Source: Nitzschia sp. DOCU1
Taxonomy: Eukaryota; Bacillariophyta; Bacillariophyceae; Bacillariales; Bacillariaceae
Assembly (NCBI GenBank): GCA_951394045.1
Contig: OX595990.1
Coordinates: forward strand, 1,612,001-1,676,000
Reading direction: 5' to 3'
Length of the DNA stretch: 64,000 bases
Below the pieces are notes generated by a model that saw only the letters and a list, made by a program, of their open reading frames with translations, was not told the DNA's origin and did no database searches. The position numbers and the translations under genes are program-made. Below are positions 54,749 through 64,000 of the stretch, piece by piece; the stretch's first letter is position 1, and every line of letters starts with the position of its first letter.

Positions 54749-55597
54749 TTAAACGTGCGCAATTATCCATTCACCAATGATCTTGTAGAGTTCTTGTCGG
54801 TTGGTTTCATTCAATACTTCATGCTGTTCCCCTTCCCGGCGAACCACCGTTTTGTCCTTGGCTTGCAGTTGTTCACCGACAACTTCAAGCGCTTTTGGAT
54901 TCGCAACCTTATCGTGTGTCGAATAGACATACAAAATGGGCAAGGGAAACTCGGACGTACCGGCCAGTTTCTTGACGCGGTCTTGTTTTTTCAACGCCTG
55001 AGACGCCCATCCAATTGATGCATCGGGTTGATTCATCTCATCCTCATCGTGATCCTTTTGTAATACGGGGTCGCTGGTCAAATCTTCGCCTTTGAGATTA
55101 GAAGGAACTTTCAAACCAGGAAACCATCGTCCCAAAGTATGCACTACTCCCAGAACAAACCATGGAACGGAATCAGTTGCTTCCACGTAAGGGTTCGTCA
55201 CAATGACTCCTTTCAGATTCTTGACTTGTGGGTCATCGGCAGAACGGCCCAAGAAATAGTTCAGAGCTGTCAATCCACCATTTGAGTGACCGAGAATAAA
55301 CGTTGGCAACGATGGCTGTAGAGTGCAACGGACAGCTTCAAAATCTTGTTCATATTCCTTCCATTTCTTCAATACAGGACGAGTACCTCCGGACTTGCCG
55401 TGACCTCGAAAGTCATAGGTAAGGACCGAAATCGAATGCTCGGAATTCAAGTATTCGGCGAATTCGCAGTAGCGATTGCAATGTTCCAGGTATCCATGCA
55501 ACAAAAGAACTTGGGCCTTTGGCTTTGTCGCCTGGAATTGCTTTACGTAGATCTGGGTTCCGTCTTCGGATTGAATGAATTGCTCTCCCGTCACCAT
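54749..55597 (-). CDS. alpha/beta hydrolase, monoacylglycerol lipase-like
   Basis: 282 residues from the ATG at 55597 (MVTGEQFIQSEDGTQIYVKQF), a normal length for monoacylglycerol lipases; the frame is open further upstream but the extra residues do not fit. The fold signature VLLLHGYLEHCNRY, then TYDFRGHGKSGG, gives the oxyanion strand. The nucleophile elbow is GHSNGG (GxSxG), the acid is the Asp of YSTHDKVANP, and the histidine is in GEQHEVLNE. Such enzymes release glycerol and a fatty acid from monoacylglycerol, or act on related esters. The order and spacing of the triad are complete. Esterase or lysophospholipase activity is possible. Confidence 0.82.
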   Translation of the reverse strand: MVTGEQFIQSEDGTQIYVKQFQATKPKAQVLLLHGYLEHCNRYCEFAEYLNSEHSISVLTYDFRGHGKSGGTRPVLKKWKEYEQDFEAVRCTLQPSLPTFILGHSNGGLTALNYFLGRSADDPQVKNLKGVIVTNPYVEATDSVPWFVLGVVHTLGRWFPGLKVPSNLKGEDLTSDPVLQKDHDEDEMNQPDASIGWASQALKKQDRVKKLAGTSEFPLPILYVYSTHDKVANPKALEVVGEQLQAKDKTVVRREGEQHEVLNETNRQELYKIIGEWIIAHV

Positions 55598-56139
55598 TGT
55601 AGAGTAATCTTCAATGCTTTGTAGAAATGATAACGACAAACTATGAGGGGTGTCACGAATGCTTTTCACACTTGCTCCCTCCGGCCCCGCCCGGCGCGCC
55701 ATAGACATCATAAGGCAGATCCGAGAAATCACCGAGTGAGTGGCGCGGATCCACTCGACAAAGTAGTAACATGTAATTGCAAAGAAGGGCTCGGCCTGGA
55801 CACGTGGCTGGGTTCTGTGGGCATCATGCCGGGAGTGGCTGGCACGCGTGATGGCGGAACTGGTGGGCGTCGAGGATGGCTGGTGTGGCGCGCGTGTAAG
55901 TAACGTATATGCGGAACATACTTGCGTGCCTGGATGAGGGTGAATGGTGGGGGAATCGCATTTATTGAGGCTGCGCAAGCGTCAGTTGGGAAGCGCTGAC
56001 TTCAACAGCTCGCGTGTGGTATGCTATTGGCATGCTCGAAATATGTAGGCAGCCATCAGTTGCGTAGTGAAAACGGCCGGCGTGGAGTGGTGGAAAATTC
56101 TGACATCGATGGATCGGGTTTTTGTGCGAAAGGTCATAA
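55598..56139. other. divergent intergenic region
   Basis: About 540 bp. An upstream coding exon of the PIF1-like gene might lie here, but none could be supported. The hydrolase frame stays open on the minus strand to about 55978 without recognisable content. Confidence 0.45.
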
Positions 56140-57882
56140 TTCGTTGAATTGCAAGCCATCAAGCAATGGGGCAGGCGAGACAAACTTGACAAAAAGCAAC
56201 AGCGTGCCTTCGAAATTTTGGCTTCGACTTATGTCTCGACGTTCTATAAAGATGCAGAAGGTCCTGGCAATTTGAGAGAAAAGGCTCGATTGAAACGAAT
56301 GGCGTGTGGATCACGACAGCGGGTGGGACCGCTGACGATGTTCATCACAGGTCCAGCCGGTGCCGGAAAATGTAAGTCGCAATATCCTGCTATTTGAATA
56401 ATGAGAACGCAACAGTCCTAACTGTCGAATACAGCAAAAATTCTGGATTCTCTTATGGCTTACGCTAAAGCTTTTAGTTCCAACATCCACCATCACTTCA
56501 CGGAAACAACAATTCGGTTGACGGCTATTACCGGTGCTGCTTCCATTTCGATTGCAGGTGATACAACTTGTCGACAATTCGGGTTGATCAAAAATAAACC
56601 AGCTACCTTCGAGGAACAACAAGCCTTCATCGACACTAGAATGAATATCGTTGACGAGATATCGTTTGGAACTCAGACAACTTTGCGCAATTTGAGCGCA
56701 CGTTTGCAAAGCTTGACGGATTGTCGACAATATGCTTACGGAAACATACCAATTGTATTCATTGGCGATTTCTGCCAATTGGATGGAATTGGTGGTGAAC
56801 CCATCTTCAAGGGAGAGCCAAGTCCATTGTGGGAACTTTGCTTGAATCAAATGGTGGAACTAGATGGAACGCACAGGTACAAGGACGATCCTCTTTTGGG
56901 CGAAGCAATGAGTAAAGCACGAGATGGTGATGATGCACTTCTGCGCACCCTATTACGCGAACGTGAAATATACCCCAACAAGCTAAAAATTCCTCAGAAT
57001 TTGGATGCGCGGTATGCGGTATTCACCAACCAGAAACGCTCTGAAATCAACGCAAGTGTTTTTCGCACTTACCTCAATCAGTTTCACTCATCTCAGCGCG
57101 GGGATCCTATCCCAGAAGGCGCCATCATTATTCGAGGTACCGGCAAATGGTCAGTCAATAAGCGGACTCTCACTCCGCTTCATCATAAATTGTTGTGGGA
57201 AAGGTGTTCCGATGCACACATCACGAATAGAACCTACAAAGCAGATCCGTTTCTGGCACTTTTTCACGGATGCGAGATGATGGTGAGCGAGAATATAACG
57301 GTGAAACTCGGAGTCGCAAATGGAACCTGCTGCGCATTCCAAAAAGCGGTATTCAAGCCCAATGCGCAGCTAAAACCAATGAAAATGCATGGGCGATGGG
57401 TCAATACGGTGGCTATTGATGATGTTGATCATATTGTTTTGCGCTTCGACAAAATGCACTCCCCATCATTCGAAGGCATCTTCAAACTTTATCCGAGATC
57501 GAAAACGATGAAGGTCCAATATCCTTGCAGTACTGACCCAAGCAAGAAGAAAAGAGAGAGCCTGGCAATCGATCTGGTTCACTTTCCAGCCGTGATAAAT
57601 TACGCTACTACGGTCCACAAACTACAAGGCAAATCTGTCGACAATCTGGTCGTGGTTGATTGGTGTCGGATGCGAAACTGGGCCTATGTCGTCCTTTCCA
57701 GAGTTCGTACACTAAGTGGCATTTTCCTCTCCTCTGCCTTGCCCGACGATATCTCTTTTCAGCCTGACGAAGAATATTTGAATATGATGACAAGACTACG
57801 ACAGTCAATCTTGGCCGACGAAGATGACAACCAAGAAGACGACGATTCAGACGACGAAGATTTAGAAACGGTAGATGTATAG
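56140..57882 (+). CDS. PIF1-family DNA helicase, 5' end uncertain
   Basis: Two visible exons, up to 56371 and 56435..57882 (63-bp intron, phase 1), give about 560 residues. The left frame opens just after a stop near 56139 and has no ATG before the homology-like part (LDKKQQRAFEIL), so the true start is missing, further upstream or lost. Helicase motifs are present: Q-like DKKQQRAF, Walker A GPAGAGKS across the intron, motif II IVDEIS, VFIGDFCQLDGIGG, motif VI-like region TTVHKLQGKSVDNLVV and YVVLSRVRTLSG. PIF1 helicases unwind DNA 5'-3'. This compact form, with an acidic tail (DDNQEDDDSDDEDLE), resembles the many PIF1-like copies in protist genomes that are often carried by mobile elements. 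It lies next to a Copia element. Confidence 0.75.
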
Positions 57883-58550
57883 TAAATAGGAAGCGCACAT
57901 ACTGCGCAGCCAAAATGCGCCTCACTACTGCGCACTCTATTTTTGTACCATCAAAATCACAAGCACCTTTTTGTTCTCTCCACAATCCTGTCCGAGCGAC
58001 GTCTTTGACGCAGCTCACGACAACCAAAGTCATACTTTATTTAACCCAAAGTAGATTACGACAGCAAAAGTCATCCATTTCTGTAACTAATGCGAGGATG
58101 CCGGCGAGGATGCCTTGCCTCCAAAAAGTGAAATTCGATAAATGAAAATCCACTGATATTTTTTCTTCTATAAGTGAGGGCTTAGTAAAAACGAAAACGC
58201 GACCTAAAAAATGGAAGGTTGAATCCCCCCCCCCACACCCCCCCCAGGTATAGCGAGTGGCCTCGGATAAGATCATCAACATAAAATATTATGGCATTAC
58301 CGCGCGGGATACGAACACCCGGCTTGACTACTTAGACTAAACCATGCCACTTCTTCGGGGAAATAACGGTCCCCTCGATGGGAGACGGAGCTAGGAGTCC
58401 GATCACATCGCACTATCCTCATCCAAGACTAACTTCCAACAACACCCACCATCACCAAATAAATCCAACCGAGGTACCTGCCCCACCGCAGGACGTCCAA
58501 CACGAATGGCCAACAAGCTTAGGCCACCCCCTCGACGAGTCAGACGCGAC
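57883..58550. other. region downstream of PIF1-like gene and of Copia pol; candidate 3' LTR
   Basis: 668 bp without a gene. Just after the pol stop on the minus strand is a purine-rich GAGGGGGTGG (about 58524..58533), a possible polypurine tract, followed by TGTTGG at about 58510..58515, a common Copia LTR start. The other LTR is outside the window, so LTR limits cannot be set. A cytosine tract (C10-ACA-C8) lies at 58225..58245. Confidence 0.4.
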
Positions 58551-61500
58551 TTAGAACAAGACTTGTCTCGCAAGCTCCTTACGCTCCGCTCCATTCTGAA
58601 CCTTGGTCAGCATGTCGGCTAGATTCGCCTTGGTATTAACATAACCAATACGTAGAATATCCGCCGCAGCCTTAGACCTCACGTAGTGATAGGCAATTGA
58701 ATTTGACTTTTTCTTGAGAGTAGATTCCGGCACACTTGTGTTGCTAACAACAGACATGTTGTCGACGAAAACATGAGCATACCCGTCAATAGGAACACCC
58801 AGCATACGTAACTTGTAACGGAGCGCTTCTAAAAGCTCGACCCCCGTTTTCAACGCCATGAACTCCGACCCAAAAGAACTCGTTTCAATCGAGTTTTGCT
58901 TCTTAGAATACCAAACGATCGGAGCACGATTAACCCAAATCAATACACCTGTTCTTGACTGACGAGTAACGACATTAGCAGCATGAGACGCATCAACAAA
59001 CATGACAATTACCATGTGTTTCCCGAGGGGGGTTGGCGCGTCTGGTGGCCAATCATCAGTCGCCCACGGATAGAACTCCTTCCACTCATGCTTCTGCAAT
59101 TCCGGCAAATGGTCCGGGTATCCATCGTCCATGACCAGGTTAGATCTTTCATGATTACTCAGATAAGCAAACACATGTAAGGCCGCCTTGAGATGCCCAT
59201 CTCGCGGACACGCATTGTAAGCTGCCAGCATTGATGTCTCTGTACAGATGTCGATTCGACCGAGCTCAACAATCCACCGAAGGATACCAACCCACTGCAT
59301 ATAAAACGTGGCGCCTTCATCGTTGAGTAGCGGGGTAACATCCAATTCCGGCTTATAGCCAGAGGGAAATGGCGCGCTTGCCCCAGACTTTAATTCGAGT
59401 TCCATCTGCGAGAGCCTTGATTTAATCACACGAATCGCTTCCTTGATGTAGTCCCCTGAACCAATCGCCCATTTCGGCATGGGGTCGCCATCAATCCAGA
59501 ACTTTGAGATCGTTGCACCAAGGTACCTCGTCGGCTCTCCAATTGAGTCCTCTTTTAACAAGAAACGCATGTTAAGATCGTCGAGAATGCACTTTGGGTC
59601 CGTACTTATCGCAAGTAAATCGTCGGTATAAACCAACAAATACTCGTAGTATTTCTCGCCGTTTGGCTTGACGGCCTCTCGAAACCAAACATCCATGTCG
59701 GCGCGACAAGGAGTAAAGCCCAATTCCTCTCGAAGGGTCTTCGCACAGTAGCTTCTCCATGAAAATCCTGCAGATTTTAATCCATAGAGAGCCTTTACTA
59801 TCACCGCAGTCTTGCCCTGTAACGCACCAAACTCGGGTCCAAGTATCGTATGAACCCTTTCAGCACACGGTGCATTCAAGTAAGCGCCTGCAATATCGGC
59901 AGAAAGAACAGACAAATTATTCAAAGACGCAAGCAAGAAAGCGAGACGAATACTTTCCCTTGTAACCACGCTCGCATATGTAACCGAAGACGGCGGCTCG
60001 GTTTGGTCGCCTCTCGCACAGATCCTTGCTTTGCGAGTCAAGTCCATTTTAACATCAAAGACAACCATCAGGTCGATGAGTTGCGAGCCAACAGGAACCT
60101 TCTCTTCCGAATCCAAAACTTTCAATGCAGGGATGACCGTCTTAACTTCCTTTGCCATCGCGTTGGCCCAATGTTGAGTTCCCGTCTTGCGATCAATCTC
60201 GAGTGCACGGGCAACATCCATTGGCCCAGGAACCTCAATTCCAAATTTCTCATTCTTCCTTCGTACGGCGCGGCGTTTTACCGCTTTCAAAACGCTATCC
60301 CTTTTCTTGAGAGTGAATGGAACCCACCAAGCAAACGCTGGTTCCGAAACAAGTTTATTCGCAACAGCATATTCGGCAAGTTGGACTGGGTAAGCTTCCT
60401 TCGCATCTCGCAACGGAAACCACATTGTGCTGCCATCGTTCAGTTCGGCACAAATACTCCAACCCTTTGTGGTGCGCTTCGGGATCCTCTGTCCTCCTTG
60501 TTCGATGAAACCATCATCAGCTTTTAGAGCCGTACCGTCGCACCTGTGGTCAACAAACTCCTTCACAAAGGCAACTGAGTATCCTTCATCGTCAACAGAC
60601 GCCATGATAGATTCGACAATTTGGTTAGCTGTGACGCATTCAACATCTCCATTTGTCCAAACAACCTCGTATTGGGCTGTGTCCAGTAGCGGGTTCTCGT
60701 GGAAATGCCCGATGAAATTCCCCTGGGAATCTCGTTTGCGCCCACAAACGACGCCTGTTAGAACATTATTACCGTCAACTGTAGCCTTTCGTATCTTCGT
60801 AGACACGTAATGGTCATACTCAAGCGGCTTCTCTTCTTCATCAAAGAGAGGCGGAACAAAATCCTTGTCCTGCTCGTCAACCTCGTTCGTCTCGTCGTCC
60901 TCGTAGGGAACAAAAGTCGGAACATTGTCCTCCGCCCTGATAAACCGTTTGTCGCCATCGTCTGGCTTTAAATCAATCCCTTTGATTCGCTCGCCTAGCT
61001 TTGCTGCAAGTTTATCAGTAAACTCTTTCTTCATTCGCTTGATGTCCTCATTTTGGACCTCTTCCTGTGACAAAGGAACAACAGAAGAACGATGCAAAAT
61101 GCTACCGTTCGAGGTGAGGACTGCCTGGCAAAGCACATCAGGAACATCAAAACTTGGTCCGAGCCAACGACACAACTGCTTCTGCGGTTGACTCGATTCA
61201 CGTGGCGATCGCGCCCAGCACCAATCATAAAAAGCAAAGTTAATCAGATGCGAAATATCCGCCGTGTCCCCTGCAGCTATCGTTGCTGCACATTCACCGT
61301 TCTGCTCAGGATGGCCCAGAGCAGTGTGACTCCGCTGTTCGGCACACGTTGCATAGCAACGGTCCCAGAGACATGCAGGAACATTACGAGCCAACATGGT
61401 CCGTTCGTAGAGACGGCTGACCTCGCAAATTGCGTTCTCGGCTTGAGACTGATTGTGCCGGTACGGTTCCACTGGCAGAATGGGGACTTGAGCACGCTGG

Positions 61501-62666
61501 CATCGTTTGAGAAACTCGCCTTTGGTGAGAGAGAGAGCAGAGTCAGGAACAATGGATTCCGGGAATCCAACGGTGCGAAAAACCTTGTCCAAAGTAGTGT
61601 GAACTTCGGATTCCTTGGGAAGTGGGAAACCGGCTACCCACTGAAATGGCGTCGAATAGACTGCCATGCACGTATTGCCCTCCAGTGACTTTGCGGGGCC
61701 AAATTTCACATCGACAAACAGTTTGCTTCGTAGCCTTCTGTATCGTAGCGCATACTCTGTTGGCCGAAATAATCGGTCCCCTGAAACACGGCTCCAATCT
61801 CTCACAGCTCGTTGTGTTGTCTTCGTCAAAGTTCGTTGCGCTGCCTCCAGACTTATCCGCCATCGTCGCGCTAACTGGTCGGCAGTCACAAGTGTAGTTC
61901 TTGCCGCCGTTTTCATCGCAGATAGCGTAACCATAACTCTGTCCCCTAAAGCGGTGGCAAGAGCAAGGTTGTGAAAAGCAGAGCAGATACGTTCCTCGGC
62001 CTGTAGGAAAGAAGAAAGAGAAAACAATTGTGTTGCACTTGTAGCCGAGATCGTGTTGAAATATGAATCGCCACCGACTTGTCGCCGAAGATGCTCTTCC
62101 ACGAGATTCGAGTTTGAATCTGATGGCCTCCATTCCAACTCGCTGGTCATACGGACATGTGTGTAGTTGATGGGATCAGTAGCCTCGGCACGAGTCGGCT
62201 TCCTGACATGGAAATATGAAAATGGTTTGTCGTATTGTAGCGGTATGTGTAGACCGCTCTTGGGGTCCAAAATACTGTGATCAGTGGCTGCACGTTTATC
62301 CGGTGGGATTCGTTGCAAAGCCATGTCATTTACAATGATTTGGTTTTCCCTCAATTGGTCGGGACACAACAAATGACAAGACATATTACGCAAAACGAGT
62401 GCATGATCGAAAAGAAGAATGTAAGTGTGCATAGTTACCGGGCAATCATATGCCACGGCCACGAGGGCCTCGGTAACATTTCTGATCGGCTCCATACTGT
62501 CATGAAAGCCACTGACGTTGATGTTGGTGTTGTAGGTGTGAAGGACAAAACAATGTTCGAGAGAGAATGCGCATGTGTCAGCGTGCGAATCCAGTTCGCA
62601 GCGTGAGACAGTGGTGTGAGATGAATAAGAAGCAACAACCCGCCGTAGCCAGGATATGCCACGGCA
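58551..62666 (-). CDS. Copia Pol polyprotein (protease, integrase, reverse transcriptase, RNase H)
   Basis: 1,371 sense codons follow the UGA at 62667. The first recognisable part is the aspartic protease ELDSHADTC (about 62594..62568). Integrase acids are seen in KLFVDVKF, IVPDSALSL and QAENAI (DDE). A linker with acidic runs follows. Reverse transcriptase shows the Copia pattern VLSADIAGAYLNAP, VKALYGLKSAG and the catalytic YTDDLLAIS (near 59620). RNase H holds VMFVDASHA, GSEFMALKTGVE and VFVDNMSVV, and the frame ends in NTKANLADMLTKVQNG, a typical Copia end. All active-site residues are intact. An ATG at 62495 lies inside the protease, so translation from there would lose its active site. 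Confidence 0.92.
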   Translation of the reverse strand, partial: CRGISWLRRVVASYSSHTTVSRCELDSHADTCAFSLEHCFVLHTYNTNINVSGFHDSMEPIRNVTEALVAVAYDCPVTMHTYILLFDHALVLRNMSCHLLCPDQLRENQIIVNDMALQRIPPDKRAATDHSILDPKSGLHIPLQYDKPFSYFHVRKPTRAEATDPINYTHVRMTSELEWRPSDSNSNLVEEHLRRQVGGDSYFNTISATSATQLFSLSSFLQAEERICSAFHNLALATALGDRVMVTLSAMKTAARTTLVTADQLARRWRISLEAAQRTLTKTTQRAVRDWSRVSGDRLFRPTEYALRYRRLRSKLFVDVKFGPAKSLEGNTCMAVYSTPFQWVAGFPLPKESEVHTTLDKVFRTVGFPESIVPDSALSLTKGEFLKRCQRAQVPILPVEPYRHNQSQAENAICEVSRLYERTMLARNVPACLWDRCYATCAEQRSHTALGHPEQNGECAATIAAGDTADISHLINFAFYDWCWARSPRESSQPQKQLCRWLGPSFDVPDVLCQAVLTSNGSILHRSSVVPLSQEEVQNEDIKRMKKEFTDKLAAKLGERIKGIDLKPDDGDKRFIRAEDNVPTFVPYEDDETNEVDEQDKDFVPPLFDEEEKPLEYDHYVSTKIRKATVDGNNVLTGVVCGRKRDSQGNFIGHFHENPLLDTAQYEVVWTNGDVECVTANQIVESIMASVDDEGYSVAFVKEFVDHRCDGTALKADDGFIEQGGQRIPKRTTKGWSICAELNDGSTMWFPLRDAKEAYPVQLAEYAVANKLVSEPAFAWWVPFTLKKRDSVLKAVKRRAVRRKNEKFGIEVPGPMDVARALEIDRKTGTQHWANAMAKEVKTVIPALKVLDSEEKVPVGSQLIDLMVVFDVKMDLTRKARICARGDQTEPPSSVTYASVVTRESIRLAFLLASLNNLSVLSADIAGAYLNAPCAERVHTILGPEFGALQGKTAVIVKALYGLKSAGFSWRSYCAKTLREELGFTPCRADMDVWFREAVKPNGEKYYEYLLVYTDDLLAISTDPKCILDDLNMRFLLKEDSIGEPTRYLGATISKFWIDGDPMPKWAIGSGDYIKEAIRVIKSRLSQMELELKSGASAPFPSGYKPELDVTPLLNDEGATFYMQWVGILRWIVELGRIDICTETSMLAAYNACPRDGHLKAALHVFAYLSNHERSNLVMDDGYPDHLPELQKHEWKEFYPWATDDWPPDAPTPLGKHMVIVMFVDASHAANVVTRQSRTGVLIWVNRAPIVWYSKKQNSIETSSFGSEFMALKTGVELLEALRYKLRMLGVPIDGYAHVFVDNMSVVSNTSVPESTLKKKSNSIAYHYVRSKAAADILRIGYVNTKANLADMLTKVQNGAERKELARQVLF

Positions 62667-62669
62667 TCA
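62667..62669 (-). promoter_or_regulatory. in-frame UGA between gag and pol
   Basis: Gag ends ...AAG AAG GAT TGA and the next codons TGC CGT GGC ATA continue open in the same frame into the protease. This is the only stop in the element's coding region. It could be a readthrough site that sets the Gag:Pol ratio, or a single nonsense mutation of a former gag-pol fusion. Confidence 0.6.
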
Positions 62670-63998
62670 ATCCTTCTTTCGTCGAGTCATAGAAGCGGCA
62701 ACATGACTGTTGTCGACGCTCATTGATGACGTCTCACTCTGGGCGCTCGTGGACACCGTCGTTGGCGTTTCCTCCGACTTAGCACTCGACACGTTGCGGT
62801 TTCCCGACTTGCATTTTAGATCCATAACATAGTCTTTCTCCTCCTTTGTAAAAGTATTCCAGATAGCAAAGGGGTACGAGCCATTGTTGAGTAGGTGACC
62901 TGATTCGGAAAATCTTCCTCCGCCGCCACCTCCACGTCCTCGGCCTCGACCACCTCTACCACCACCTCTTCCAAAACCTCGTCCGCGGCCTCTTACACCG
63001 CGACCTCGTCCACCTCGTCCATCACCGCCCGAACTAGTGGTGCTCGAAATATTCCTCGGGGCTGAAGATTTTACCATACTCTCAGCTGCATCAAGCTGGC
63101 CTCCAAGATAATCGATGGTCTGTTGATAATTCATCAACAGGGCCGCGTTCGAGAAAACAACTCCCTTCGCAACAGCAAGGCGCTCGTCAGTGATACGGGA
63201 CAACAAGTTTCGTACCTTGGCCTCATCCGTGCGGCCTTCTCCATAAGCTTCCAAGTCGGCAAAAGCACTCTTATGGCGGGCAATGAAGCCGTCCCACTGG
63301 AAGTTCCGAGCCTTGCCGTTCCAGAAGATAGTGTTCAATGTATTCTCCGCCTTATTCTTCACTTGACTGATATGCGAGGCACCCGCGTACTGTGCTTTGA
63401 AAGATAAATACGCTCCACGGCCATCTTTGGTACGATCGAACTGTTTTACAAATGCCCACGCATCGGTGCCATGGGTAAGATGACGCATAAGTGTGAAAAC
63501 CGCTTCGTTGTCGATCTGGTACGGGTCCCCAGTGTGGTGAGCGCGACGAATCAATTCGGAACGAAAGGTGGGATTCCCAAAACCGGGATCGGTAACAGGC
63601 AGCTCCACTTCGGCACGGACGATGTACTCCAGAGGAGTCCCCTCGATACCGTAGGAAGAGCCGATCCAAGATTCGATATCCTCAATAGTTTCTCGCGACT
63701 TTTTACCCGTAGTGAACTTCTCCGGTAGAGCGGGGTTGCCGTCTTTCCTAATCCTATCAAGATCCACCTTAAACTTCCACAACCTGGTCAAACGACCAAG
63801 CGAAGCCTCCGCAACAACAAACTCCCTCTGGACAGTCTCCATGTAGCGCATGTAGTAGGCCAACTGACGGAAGCGTTTCTGCTGATTGGTCCCCATAAAA
63901 GTACCGGGGTTGTTAATTTCCTGGTTGTTGTTGTTGAGTATGGTACCGCCAGGACGGCGGATGGCGGAAAACAAAGCGTCCAACTCGTCCTCATCAAC
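62667..63998 (-). CDS. Copia Gag, N-terminus truncated by window edge
   Basis: The frame is open from the window end (VDEDELDALFSAIRR) to the UGA at 62669..62667, at least 443 residues. The first 300 residues are helical, as in retrotransposon capsid proteins (FRQLAYYMRYMETVQREFVVAEASL, KVRNLLSRITDERLAVAKG). In place of a CCHC zinc knuckle there is a Gly/Arg-rich RGG block (GRGGRGRGVRGRGRGFGRGG), presumably the nucleic-acid-binding part. After it comes a serine/threonine-rich end finishing TRRKKD. Gag would form the virus-like particle that packages the element RNA. Confidence 0.85.
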   Translation of the reverse strand, partial: VDEDELDALFSAIRRPGGTILNNNNQEINNPGTFMGTNQQKRFRQLAYYMRYMETVQREFVVAEASLGRLTRLWKFKVDLDRIRKDGNPALPEKFTTGKKSRETIEDIESWIGSSYGIEGTPLEYIVRAEVELPVTDPGFGNPTFRSELIRRAHHTGDPYQIDNEAVFTLMRHLTHGTDAWAFVKQFDRTKDGRGAYLSFKAQYAGASHISQVKNKAENTLNTIFWNGKARNFQWDGFIARHKSAFADLEAYGEGRTDEAKVRNLLSRITDERLAVAKGVVFSNAALLMNYQQTIDYLGGQLDAAESMVKSSAPRNISSTTSSGGDGRGGRGRGVRGRGRGFGRGGGRGGRGRGRGGGGGGRFSESGHLLNNGSYPFAIWNTFTKEEKDYVMDLKCKSGNRNVSSAKSEETPTTVSTSAQSETSSMSVDNSHVAASMTRRKKD

Positions 63999-64000
63999 GA

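Larger units (their letters stand above)
58551..64000 (-). mobile_element. Ty1/Copia LTR retrotransposon (diatom CoDi type), 5' end beyond window
   Basis: Minus-strand element containing gag (to 62667), then protease, integrase, reverse transcriptase and RNase H in the Copia order. The gag start and the 5' LTR lie beyond base 64000. Gag and pol are in the same frame and are separated by one UGA. No other stop or frameshift interrupts 5.4 kb, so the copy is young or functional. Confidence 0.9.

Noticed and set aside
58293..58348. tRNA-like stretch on the minus strand (GGCAT...TTCGTATCCC...ATGCC)
   Set aside because: Only 56 bp, no anticodon arm, and the T-stem does not pair well. Not a supportable tRNA.
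1..64000. CRISPR arrays, bacterial operons, riboswitches, rRNA genes
   Set aside because: None seen; introns and gene families show nuclear eukaryotic DNA.

Overview
This is a window of nuclear DNA from a microalgal eukaryote, most probably a pennate diatom. I base that on short GT-AG introns (63-110 bp, one of 229 bp), a pair of diatom-type heat-shock factors, plastid-type N-terminal presequences (including a thylakoid-lumen twin-arginine FKBP), a secreted beta-helix protein with S/K-rich low-complexity tail, and a Copia element of the diatom CoDi style. The species is not proven.

Layout. 1-4.8 kb: the 3' part of a SAPS-type phosphatase regulatory subunit and a four-exon ABCF ATPase. 5-8 kb: a type II membrane glycosyltransferase-like protein and a basic unknown protein. 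8-10.2 kb: a decayed secreted beta-helix gene. 10.5-13.9 kb: four small or unknown genes. 14.2-24.9 kb: a nested transposon block. A PIF/Harbinger element (TAA target duplication, GGCCATTTC termini, transposase with one nonsense codon, convergent DNA-binding-type ORF) carries, inside its left terminal repeat, a 7.1-kb Mutator-like element with 43-bp inverted repeats. The Mutator-like element has a MULE/SWIM transposase and a convergent 884-aa gene of unknown function. 25-32 kb: cardiolipin synthase-like enzyme, a P-loop protein, a GNAT-PhzF fusion and a sulfotransferase-like protein. 32.7-40.4 kb: two HSF genes separated by an unknown gene and a SERBP1/Stm1-type RNA-binding protein. 40.6-48.2 kb: an NCoR/SMRT/Snt1-like SANT corepressor (three exons, about 1,879 aa) head-to-head with an HDAC3-like class I histone deacetylase. 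48.2-57.9 kb: thylakoid FKBP, ankyrin/coiled-coil protein, a divergent kinesin, a monoacylglycerol-lipase-like hydrolase and a PIF1-type helicase. 58.5-64 kb: a Copia retrotransposon on the minus strand whose gag and pol share one frame, interrupted by a single UGA; it runs off the right edge.

The two most notable points are the nested two-transposon block, whose inner MULE has a MuDR-like two-gene convergent layout with an unrecognised second gene, and the divergent NCoR-like/HDAC3-like pair, which encodes two likely partners of one corepressor complex across a 455-bp shared promoter region. Genes are densely packed, with several convergent pairs whose stop codons lie 10-104 bp apart. Splice junctions were deduced by hand from GT/AG signals and frame continuity; no transcript data or searches were available.
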